Positions 1-6,486 of a stretch of DNA of 22,211 nt are shown here, piece after piece. Origin of the DNA: Treponema sp. (lineage in GTDB: Bacteria > Spirochaetota > Spirochaetia > Treponematales > Treponemataceae). Both the position numbers and the translations under genes were made by a program. The notes beneath the pieces are model-generated. The model did no database searches. It had not been told where the DNA came from and saw only the letters and a program-made list of their open reading frames with translations. The stretch is from assembly GCA_023231445.1 (NCBI GenBank), contig JALNVF010000043.1, positions 1 through 22,211 of the forward strand, given 5' to 3'. Position 1 is the first letter of the stretch. Each line of letters opens with the position of its first letter.

Positions 1-1
1 A

Positions 2-829
2 TTCTGCAATCCTTCGTTTGCCCGTGCATTTGCAGATCTTACGTACGGTGCGTCGTTTGCACAGGCACTTCCATCGTCTGTAGACACGTCAATTTCTGAA
101 AGTTCGGAAGACGATTTATTCGGTGGGGACAACACCATGATAGAATCAGACAGCAGTGTTCTGTCAAAAGGAAAAGAAAATTTTAACGGGATCCTCGGTG
201 ATACCACACTGCGCGACAAACTGAACCGGACGGACGACGGTGCATGGAATTTTATTATATTGAAACTGGACAACAGTGCGGCTGACAAAAAAACAGTGAC
301 TGAACTTACTACTGCATTTTCAGCCGGTAAAATCCAGGCGCGCGCCTTAACATGGAAAAAAGCATCAGCAACGTTTACTTCATCAGTCGACGGCATAACC
401 GGAATATTTACGGTACTCGTCGTTATTCTAGCGGTGGTTGTATTCATCATCATCATGAATACAATGACCGTTTCAGTCATTGAACGAACAGCCGAAATCG
501 GCACGATGCGTGCACTTGGTGCAGAAAAGAATTTCATCCGCAGGTTGTTCTTTAATGAATCCATTTCCATCGGACTGTTGTCTTCAGGGATTGGTTCTGT
601 TGTCGCGCTCATTTGTATGGCGGTTATCAACAGCTTCAAATTTTCAATCGATAATGATACCGTAAAACTTATACTCGGCGGCGGACTCATCTCGTTTCTT
701 CCGACTGTGAAGAACATACTCGGAACAATACTGCTCATCACAACAGGAAGTGTACTTGCAAATGTATATCCTCTGTCGGCGGCGCTCAAAATAACACCAC
801 TCAAAGCGCTTTCAAAGGATGGTGAATAA
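2..829 (+). CDS. ABC transporter permease, FtsX/LolCE (MacB-like) family, 5' partial
   Basis: The reading frame is open from the window edge (first full codon at base 2) to the TAA at 827-829, so the gene starts upstream and the ATG at 137 is internal. What is visible is the C-terminal half of an FtsX-type permease: the end of a periplasmic domain, a membrane segment rich in V and I (about 405-465), the family signature around 'ERTAEIGTMRALGA' just after it, then two more hydrophobic segments. In this family such permeases work in pairs with a LolD/MacB-type ATPase and use ATP to move lipoproteins or other substrates out of the inner membrane. The next gene is a second permease of the same type one base downstream, which supports a heterodimeric LolC/LolE-like pair. 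An acidic, serine-rich stretch (about 80-130) sits in the periplasmic part. The substrate is inferred from neighbours, not shown. Confidence 0.88.
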   Translation, partial: FCNPSFARAFADLTYGASFAQALPSSVDTSISESSEDDLFGGDNTMIESDSSVLSKGKENFNGILGDTTLRDKLNRTDDGAWNFIILKLDNSAADKKTVTELTTAFSAGKIQARALTWKKASATFTSSVDGITGIFTVLVVILAVVVFIIIMNTMTVSVIERTAEIGTMRALGAEKNFIRRLFFNESISIGLLSSGIGSVVALICMAVINSFKFSIDNDTVKLILGGGLISFLPTVKNILGTILLITTGSVLANVYPLSAALKITPLKALSKDGE

Positions 830-830
830 A

Positions 831-2168
831 ATGAAAGAAATAATACAACTTGCTTTACGAAACCTGACAAGACAGAAACGAAGAAGCATCATGCTTGCTT
901 TTGCAATAGGTTTCGGTTTTTTTGTCGTTACTGCAATAGACGGACTTGCATCAGGAGCTGTCAGGAACCTTGAGAACCAGATAACACAGCTTGTGGGTGG
1001 CACGGTATTTATTCAGGGTTCAGAAAGAGGACCTGCAACAGACAAAAATTCCAAGGGGAAACTCATAACAATCATACGGGATTCCGAATATGTACGATCG
1101 CTGCTTGAAAAAAACAACATAAAATACAGCTATGCATCACAATATACCAGTTCAAGCGGACAGCTGCTTTTTAACAGTAAGCGCGTGATTGCTTCTCTTT
1201 TGGGAAGAAACTTTAACGCGGAACCGAATCTTGTAAAATCATTCGAAGTCCTCTCCGGTGACCTTAAAAACCTGTCCCGGAAAGATGCACTTGTTTTAAG
1301 CAAAAAAGCTGCCGATTCACTAAAAATACAAGTTGGAGATTCAGTGCTGTATACCACACAAACTATAAACGGGCAGAATACAGTCGGAGAATTTACCCTG
1401 GTTGCCGTTATAAAAGATGCAGGACTTATGAGCAGCATGTTCGCGTATGTGCGGCAGGACACGCTTGATGAACTGCTTGAAATGCCGGAAAACGCCTATG
1501 ATACATTCTCAATAGTGCTTGCAGATAAGAAACAGCAGAATAAAACCGCTGCCCGTATTGAACAGCTTATCCGCAGTGACGGCAGACCGGTAACAAGCAG
1601 AATTGATGCACTTAAAACAAATCCTCAGAATGTATCTCTGGCAATCAGAAAACAACTCAAGGATTCCACCTGGCAGGGAACAAAATATACGGTAGTTTCT
1701 CTGAGTGATGTCGTTCCACAGCTTAATCAGGTACTTTCGGTCGTTCATATCGTAACAACAATCATTCTGCTCGTAATACTGATTATAGTCATGATTGGTA
1801 TTTCAAATACGTACAGAATGATTCTTTATGAACGGATCAGGGAAATAGGAACAATGCGTGCACTTGGGATGACCGGGAAAGACACAGGTATGGTATTTAC
1901 AACAGAAGCACTTATTCTTTCCCTGACAGGTGCTGCAGCCGGATTCATACTCGGTATTTCAGGCATGGCCGTATTCGGCCTGTTTCATTTCAACAGCGAT
2001 ACAATGTCTTTTTTTCTGAACAACGGTCATGCAACATTTGTTCTTTCACCGGTATCAACAGCAGGACAGTATATTCTGATGATTGTACTTACAATTCTTG
2101 CAGTGCGCGGTTCTGCAAAAAAGGCATCAACAATCAGTCCTGCAGCAGCATTGCGAACCGTAAAATAA
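831..2168 (+). CDS. ABC transporter permease, FtsX/LolCE (MacB-like) family
   Basis: A 445-residue permease beginning MKEIIQLALRNLTRQKRRS, a typical inner-membrane anchor: a basic amphipathic start, then TM1 (about residues 16-38), a large periplasmic domain of about 250 residues, and three C-terminal TM segments. The FtsX signature 'ERIREIGTMRALGM' follows TM2 and closely matches the signature in the preceding gene. I prefer the ATG at 831, one base after the upstream stop, because GGTGA (821-825) lies at ribosome-binding distance; an in-frame ATG at 819 would overlap the upstream gene and has a poorer site. The tight coupling suggests the two permeases are made together as one transporter. 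The ATPase subunit is not in the window and is expected upstream. Function by family: outward transport of lipoproteins or related envelope substrates. Confidence 0.9.
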   Translation: MKEIIQLALRNLTRQKRRSIMLAFAIGFGFFVVTAIDGLASGAVRNLENQITQLVGGTVFIQGSERGPATDKNSKGKLITIIRDSEYVRSLLEKNNIKYSYASQYTSSSGQLLFNSKRVIASLLGRNFNAEPNLVKSFEVLSGDLKNLSRKDALVLSKKAADSLKIQVGDSVLYTTQTINGQNTVGEFTLVAVIKDAGLMSSMFAYVRQDTLDELLEMPENAYDTFSIVLADKKQQNKTAARIEQLIRSDGRPVTSRIDALKTNPQNVSLAIRKQLKDSTWQGTKYTVVSLSDVVPQLNQVLSVVHIVTTIILLVILIIVMIGISNTYRMILYERIREIGTMRALGMTGKDTGMVFTTEALILSLTGAAAGFILGISGMAVFGLFHFNSDTMSFFLNNGHATFVLSPVSTAGQYILMIVLTILAVRGSAKKASTISPAAALRTVK

Positions 2169-2202
2169 ATCGTTCCGGAGTCTGCAGGCAGCAGGTTCCG
2201 GA

Positions 2203-2223
2203 CTGCGCTCCTGCGGAGCGCAG
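2203..2223. other. Strong intercistronic hairpin
   Basis: A perfect 9-bp inverted repeat (CTGCGCTCC and GGAGCGCAG) with a 3-base loop lies in the 84-base gap between the second permease and the LolA-like gene. It is GC-rich but has no T-tract, so it does not look like an intrinsic terminator. Just upstream, GTTCCGGA occurs twice (about 2172 and 2195), adding further pairing options. A role in mRNA stability or in setting the ratio of permease to LolA-like protein is inference. Confidence 0.6.
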
Positions 2224-2252
2224 AATCAAATGCCTCAATAGGAGAATAAAGT

Positions 2253-3035
2253 ATGAAAATCAATAAAACAGTTCTGCTTACAGGATGTCTGCTCTGTGCA
2301 CTTCCGGTTTTTGCAGATACTACCGTTATCTCTGTTTCAAAAGAAGACAGCGAAAAAGCTTTCTCGATTATGGAATCAACTGAAGATGTCCTGGCATATC
2401 AGGGAGACTACTCAGCTACGGTTTCGCTCGTCGTAGAAAAACCCGGAAAACCAAAGGAAAACATGCAGTACAAAATGTTTGAACGCGTAGATTCGGACCA
2501 GTTTACCATGGTTCAGCTTTTTCCTGAAGCTGATAAAGGAAACGGATGGCTTAGAGACGGCGACAACATCTGGGCATACGATCCGGTCGGAAGAAAATTC
2601 ACACATTCGTCCCTGAAGGATGCACTCGGTGATTCAGACGTAAAAGTCGACGACATGAAAAAAGGAAAGTCAAAATGGCGCAGAAATTACGAGGTCACCG
2701 GTTTTTCGGAGGAAAAACTCGGTAACTATGATGTTTCCGTAATAACACTGCATGCTACAACTACTGAACCGTCATATGTTAAAACGACATACTATATCCG
2801 CAGGGACATTCCGCTTGTATTAAAACAGGAAAACTTCAGTGGGTCAGGCCGGCTTATGCGGAAAATCCTGCTTCCGAAATATACAAAAGTTCCACAGGGA
2901 TATGTTGCAACACAGGTCATTCTCAGAGACGAATTAAATCCGGGAGAGCAGACTCAGCAGGTTATATCCGACTTAACTTTCGACAGACTCCCCGACAGGA
3001 TTTTTACCAAAGCCTATCTGGAAGGATTAAACTGA
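2253..3035 (+). CDS. Outer membrane lipoprotein-sorting protein, LolA-like
   Basis: A 260-residue exported protein. The N-terminus has a signal peptide with a likely signal peptidase I site after residue 21 (PVFA, then DTT). The mature part reads as a LolA/LolB-like half-barrel: alternating strands with the family's usual 'W-LRDGDNIWAYDP-GRKF' segment (about residues 99-117), followed by strand-rich sequence that includes 'TTYYIRRD-PLVLKQE'. Proteins of this type are annotated as outer-membrane lipoprotein-sorting proteins and are common beside LolCE-like permeases in spirochaetes. AGGAG at 2240-2244 lies 8 bases before the ATG and fixes the start. It is followed 3 bases later by an outer-membrane barrel gene. 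Inferred role: a periplasmic carrier that takes substrate from the two permeases towards the outer membrane. The actual cargo is unknown. Confidence 0.85.
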   Translation: MKINKTVLLTGCLLCALPVFADTTVISVSKEDSEKAFSIMESTEDVLAYQGDYSATVSLVVEKPGKPKENMQYKMFERVDSDQFTMVQLFPEADKGNGWLRDGDNIWAYDPVGRKFTHSSLKDALGDSDVKVDDMKKGKSKWRRNYEVTGFSEEKLGNYDVSVITLHATTTEPSYVKTTYYIRRDIPLVLKQENFSGSGRLMRKILLPKYTKVPQGYVATQVILRDELNPGEQTQQVISDLTFDRLPDRIFTKAYLEGLN

Positions 3036-3038
3036 TAT

Positions 3039-4346
3039 ATGAAAAAAATAATTAAATCAGCAGCGGCAGTTATTCTGGTAGTAGCAGGAGCTTTATCTGC
3101 TGCAGCAGAAGATGACGATCTCTTCGGTGATACCGTCATAGACGGCACAACACAGACAGACGTTTCTTCCGCCGGGAACGGGAGTACAACTGCAGAACAG
3201 ACAGATTCTGCCCATGGAACTATTTTCCGGAATGGTACCGTGAAAGTCGGCGGACAATTCGATATGTCGCTTACATCACTCACCCGTTTTAATGAAAGCA
3301 CAAGCGCGGAAGAATCCGTCAGGCAGACAGTGCTCTCACCGCTCGCAGACGCACTTTTTACTATTGATGCACGCCCGTCAGACAATCTGCGGCTGTATTT
3401 CAAAAGCGGTATACATTATCCGTATCTTACAGAAACAAATGCAGTCGTCGGTACTACCGGCAATTCGCAAAAAAGCACACAGAATCTGTTCTACGTCAGG
3501 GAACTGTTCACGGATTTTGCAATCCGGGATACTGCATATTTCCGTTTCGGAAAGCAGACAATCACCTGGGGCACAGGCTGTTTCTTCAGCCCTGCCGGAA
3601 ATACGGTAAATCTGAGTGCAATAGATCCGGAGGATACGACAAAACAGGTGGAAGGTCCGCTTGCACTGCGGACCCAGATTGTGTTCAAAGGGTCGCAGAA
3701 CTGCATCTGGGCGTATATGATTCCGGATACATCATTTCTTCCTTCCTCGATAACAGGAAGTTCAACATATACTATGGCAAGCAATACTGCTTTCGCAGTA
3801 AAAGGAGATATCGTATCAGGCGGCTGGGAACTGGGGCCCGGTGCATATTATAAATATGGACATGCCCCGAAAGCTCTTCTTACTGTATCAGGGACGCTGT
3901 TCAACAAAATAAATACGTTCGGAGAATGTGTCTATGCATACGGTACCGATGCAGACTGGTCAACAAACGTACAGTGGGACAACAAAGACAGCATATGGCA
4001 GGCAACAGCCGGCGGTTCGTATACATGGAAAGAACCCCAGATTACGTTCGCCGGACAGTATTACTATGACGGTAATGACGACGACACGTGGGATACTTCT
4101 ACTCACGGCCATAATATTGCAGCTCTTGTATCGTTTGCAAAGGTCTTTACAACTGATATAACCGCTTCTGTATACGGTAATATCAATTTTGGCGCAGACC
4201 TGTGCACCACATCCGCCATGCTCTACTATTCACCTGTCAATGAACTTAAATTAGGTGCAGGACCATATATTGTATGGAGTTCACTGGATAAATCTCCTGA
4301 TACAGCGGTAAAACTTTCGGCAGAACTCAGTGGAGGAAAATTTTAA
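3039..4346 (+). CDS. Predicted outer-membrane beta-barrel protein (porin-like), function unknown
   Basis: A 435-residue exported protein. A clear signal peptide (basic start, A/V-rich core) ends near residue 23 at AAA, then an acidic mature N-terminus. The rest is rich in Y, W, T, G and amphipathic strands and has no long hydrophobic helix, and the last residue is phenylalanine, as is typical of BAM-inserted barrels. A conserved-looking stretch 'FRFGKQTITWGTGCFFSP' (about residues 168-185) followed by 'NLSAIDPED' resembles segments I associate with spirochaetal porin-like proteins. It starts 3 bases after the LolA-like gene, with GGAAGG (3021-3026) inside that gene as a plausible ribosome-binding site, so it is probably the last gene of the envelope cassette. 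It could be the terminal acceptor of the export route or simply a co-regulated porin. I do not recognise a specific named family. Confidence 0.78.
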   Translation: MKKIIKSAAAVILVVAGALSAAAEDDDLFGDTVIDGTTQTDVSSAGNGSTTAEQTDSAHGTIFRNGTVKVGGQFDMSLTSLTRFNESTSAEESVRQTVLSPLADALFTIDARPSDNLRLYFKSGIHYPYLTETNAVVGTTGNSQKSTQNLFYVRELFTDFAIRDTAYFRFGKQTITWGTGCFFSPAGNTVNLSAIDPEDTTKQVEGPLALRTQIVFKGSQNCIWAYMIPDTSFLPSSITGSSTYTMASNTAFAVKGDIVSGGWELGPGAYYKYGHAPKALLTVSGTLFNKINTFGECVYAYGTDADWSTNVQWDNKDSIWQATAGGSYTWKEPQITFAGQYYYDGNDDDTWDTSTHGHNIAALVSFAKVFTTDITASVYGNINFGADLCTTSAMLYYSPVNELKLGAGPYIVWSSLDKSPDTAVKLSAELSGGKF

Positions 4347-4373
4347 AATACTGTTAATTATAAATTTTACAGA

Positions 4374-4402
4374 TTGCGGGACGATATATCTCGTGTTATA
4401 AT
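4374..4402 (+). promoter_or_regulatory. Promoter of the oxidoreductase gene, predicted leaderless transcript
   Basis: TTGCGG (4374-4379), a 17-base spacer and a perfect TATAAT (4397-4402) form a sigma70-type promoter. The ATG at 4410 is only 7 bases after the -10 box, so transcription should begin at or within a base or two of the start codon. No Shine-Dalgarno sequence is visible. Confidence 0.7.
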
Positions 4403-4409
4403 TTTTAGT

Positions 4410-5903
4410 ATGTCACAAACAAACGTCATTATTATAGGTGCCGGAATTGCAGGACTCGCAGCCGGCACCTATCTTCAAAGCTCAGGATTTAAAGTTACAA
4501 TTCTTGAGCAGCATACCATTGCCGGAGGACTCTCTACAAGCTGGAGACGAAAAGGTTACCTGTTCGAAGGCGGAATGCACTGGCTTACAGGTTCTTCACC
4601 CAAATTTCCTCTTAACCGTATATGGCATGAAGTCGGTGCATTAAAAGACAATAATCCGGTATTCAATAAAGATCCGTTTTATACACTGATCGACGGAGAT
4701 AAAACACTGTATCTCTATCGTGACGTTGATAAACTTGAAAAACATTTTATAAGTTCTGCTCCTGAAGACGAAGCTGCAATAAAACATATGTGCCGCGACA
4801 TACGACGGTTTCTCAAAGTACATACAGTTATAACCGATATACCCGGACTAAAAACAAAACATCACACACATCCGTCTTTTATTGAATTATGTGCGATGAT
4901 TCCTGCAGTATTCCGTATGAGTCCGCTTCTGAAGCAGTCATATCCGGACTATGTTTCACAATTTAAAAATAAAGAAATACGGGATCTGCTGCTCTCGGTA
5001 GTCGGACTGCGGTACAATGCGGTATCTTTTGTTTATACAATGGCCTCTTTTGCATCCGGTGACTGCGGTTATCCAAAAGGCGGTTCACTGCGTATGGCAC
5101 AGAATATGGCGGACACATTCACAGCACTCGGCGGTACAATACAATTCTCCACTAAAGTTACCGGCATTGTTTCAAAAAACGGGACGGCTGCCGGCATTAA
5201 TACGGAAGACACGTTTATTCCGGCCGATAAAATCATAATTACGCAGGATACCCGGCAGGCAGTCGACTCTTTATTCAATCCTCCGCTGAATGAAAAATGG
5301 GCACAGAAAATGCGTAAAAATGTCATCTCTGAGCAAAACATGTTCCTTTGTCTGGGAATAAAAGCAGATTTATCGAAATATCCGCTGAGTTTCGTTATTC
5401 CGCTGGATATACCGTTTGAAGCTGCCGGTCTTTCATTCGGAGAACTGTGTCTTCATAATTATTCGACCTATGAAGGGTATGCACCGGAAGGATGTACTCC
5501 GCTTACCTGTCTGCTGCTCGGTTCCAGTTACAACTGGTGGAAGGCAAAAAAAGCAGACGGAACGTATAAACAGGAGAAGGAAAAGCTTATACAGCGCTTC
5601 ATCACAGAAGTAAAAAAATATATTCCTGAAATCGGAGATAACGTAGAAGTAACGGATGTCGCAACACCGTGTACCTATGAACGTTACACAGGAACCTTTG
5701 AAGGCAGCTGGATGAGTGTATGGGAACCCGGAGGTGCATCATTTACTTTACCAGCAAAATCAGAAACTATAAAAGGAATTTATTTTGCAGGTGAACGTTC
5801 CATGATGCCGGGCGGGCTGCCCATTACCGTTTGGGCAGGAAGACGTGCAGCTCAGGTCGTGTGTAAAGACACAGATACGGAATTTGTAGCGCCGCAGTAT
5901 TAA
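4410..5903 (+). CDS. FAD-dependent oxidoreductase, phytoene desaturase/CrtISO-like
   Basis: A 497-residue soluble flavoprotein. An N-terminal Rossmann dinucleotide site GAGIAG (residues 10-15) is followed by the acidic strand end 'TILEQ' and by 'AGGLSTSWRRKGYLFEGGMHW', and the C-terminus carries the second FAD motif 'GIYFAGERSMMPGGLP-TVWAGRRAA'. This layout is that of the CrtI/CrtISO/retinol-saturase-like family, which desaturates, isomerises or reduces polyene or other lipid substrates. The substrate cannot be told from sequence, and no carotenoid genes are nearby. The open frame reaches back to a TTG at 4374, but that codon forms part of the -35 box and the GxGxxG would then sit too far in, so I chose the ATG at 4410. 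It is a single-gene unit with its own promoter, closed by a strong terminator. Confidence 0.87.
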   Translation: MSQTNVIIIGAGIAGLAAGTYLQSSGFKVTILEQHTIAGGLSTSWRRKGYLFEGGMHWLTGSSPKFPLNRIWHEVGALKDNNPVFNKDPFYTLIDGDKTLYLYRDVDKLEKHFISSAPEDEAAIKHMCRDIRRFLKVHTVITDIPGLKTKHHTHPSFIELCAMIPAVFRMSPLLKQSYPDYVSQFKNKEIRDLLLSVVGLRYNAVSFVYTMASFASGDCGYPKGGSLRMAQNMADTFTALGGTIQFSTKVTGIVSKNGTAAGINTEDTFIPADKIIITQDTRQAVDSLFNPPLNEKWAQKMRKNVISEQNMFLCLGIKADLSKYPLSFVIPLDIPFEAAGLSFGELCLHNYSTYEGYAPEGCTPLTCLLLGSSYNWWKAKKADGTYKQEKEKLIQRFITEVKKYIPEIGDNVEVTDVATPCTYERYTGTFEGSWMSVWEPGGASFTLPAKSETIKGIYFAGERSMMPGGLPITVWAGRRAAQVVCKDTDTEFVAPQY

Positions 5904-5911
5904 CTACGGGC

Positions 5912-5938
5912 AAAAAACCGGCAGACTGCCGGTTTTTT
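5912..5938 (+). terminator. Rho-independent terminator after the oxidoreductase gene
   Basis: An almost perfect palindrome: A6 then CCGGCAG, a central A, CTGCCGG, then T6. The practical stem is CCGGC/GCCGG with an AGACT loop, extended by the A:T flanks. The A-tract on the 5' side means it could also stop transcription from the opposite strand. It begins 8 bases after the stop codon. Confidence 0.92.
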
Positions 5939-5976
5939 GATAGAATTTTCAAAATAAATATAACAGGAGCTTTACT

Positions 5977-6372
5977 ATGTCCAAAAAAAACATTTCTTTC
6001 ATGAGTTATCTCTATGTAATAGGTATGGCAATTACCGTAATCGGATTTTTTACTCCTATTTTCAGTGCATTCGGCCGGCATATTACTCTGAACGGATTTG
6101 ATCTTGTCGGCAAAGGAGATTCTGCCATGAAAATTGCAGTATTGTTGATTTTTGCAGGGGCTGCGGCAGGGATTATATTTCAGTTTGTTTTGAATAAATC
6201 CCTGTACAAACTTATTGCACTTGTTGTCACCATTGCAGGCGGATTGTACTGCTTCTTCAATACAAATGATTTAGGTATAAAGATTGCAGGCAATTTTCTT
6301 GACATCGGCTTCTATCTGATCATAACCGGCTGGTGTGTCGGAACAGCAGGTTTCCTTTTTGCCCGTAAATAA
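5977..6372 (+). CDS. Small four-helix membrane protein, unknown function
   Basis: A 131-residue, strongly hydrophobic protein with four predicted membrane helices (about residues 10-28, 50-72, 76-94 and 106-129) and short polar loops. AGGAG at 5965-5969 is 7 bases before the ATG and fixes the start. No catalytic or binding motif is recognised; similar small polytopic proteins are often annotated only as hypothetical. It lies between a terminated flavoprotein gene and the GH3 gene on the same strand, 114 bases upstream of the latter. The first half of that gap holds an imperfect AT-rich hairpin followed by T6 (about 6393-6417) that might weakly terminate, so cotranscription with GH3 is uncertain. 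Confidence 0.75.
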   Translation: MSKKNISFMSYLYVIGMAITVIGFFTPIFSAFGRHITLNGFDLVGKGDSAMKIAVLLIFAGAAAGIIFQFVLNKSLYKLIALVVTIAGGLYCFFNTNDLGIKIAGNFLDIGFYLIITGWCVGTAGFLFARK

Positions 6373-6438
6373 CTGACTGCTTACTTACAGAAAACAATTC
6401 TACTGGCAATTTTTTAATGAAGCTCTGTCCGGTTCCCA

Positions 6439-6466
6439 TTTACTTACTGCCCATATACATGATAAT
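6439..6466 (+). promoter_or_regulatory. Possible promoter of the GH3 gene
   Basis: TTTACT (6439-6444), a 16-base spacer and GATAAT (6461-6466) make a moderate sigma70-like match. The implied start near 6473 leaves a short leader containing GAGG (6478-6481), the ribosome-binding site for the ATG at 6487. It is a match by eye only. Confidence 0.35.
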
Positions 6467-6486
6467 ATCTCCGTGCCGAGGTATGA

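Noticed and set aside
137..139. ATG as the start of the first permease gene
   Set aside because: The frame is open and plausible all the way to the window edge, and an FtsX permease needs an N-terminal membrane anchor and periplasmic domain that lie upstream.
1130..1462. Open frame of 110 codons antisense to the second permease
   Set aside because: No recognisable product or start signals; the plus-strand gene is clear.
2280..2291. Lipobox-like LTGC near residue 12 of the LolA-like protein
   Set aside because: The hydrophobic stretch before it is too short; the hydrophobic core continues past the Cys to a good signal peptidase I site after residue 21.
4374..4376. TTG start for the oxidoreductase
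   Set aside because: It would add 12 residues before the Rossmann motif, has no ribosome-binding site, and its bases form the -35 box of a good promoter.
5937..5964. TTGATA - 16 - TATAAC as promoter of the small membrane protein gene
   Set aside because: The implied start of transcription falls after the clear AGGAG ribosome-binding site, and the -35 overlaps the terminator T-tract. It may be chance in AT-rich DNA.
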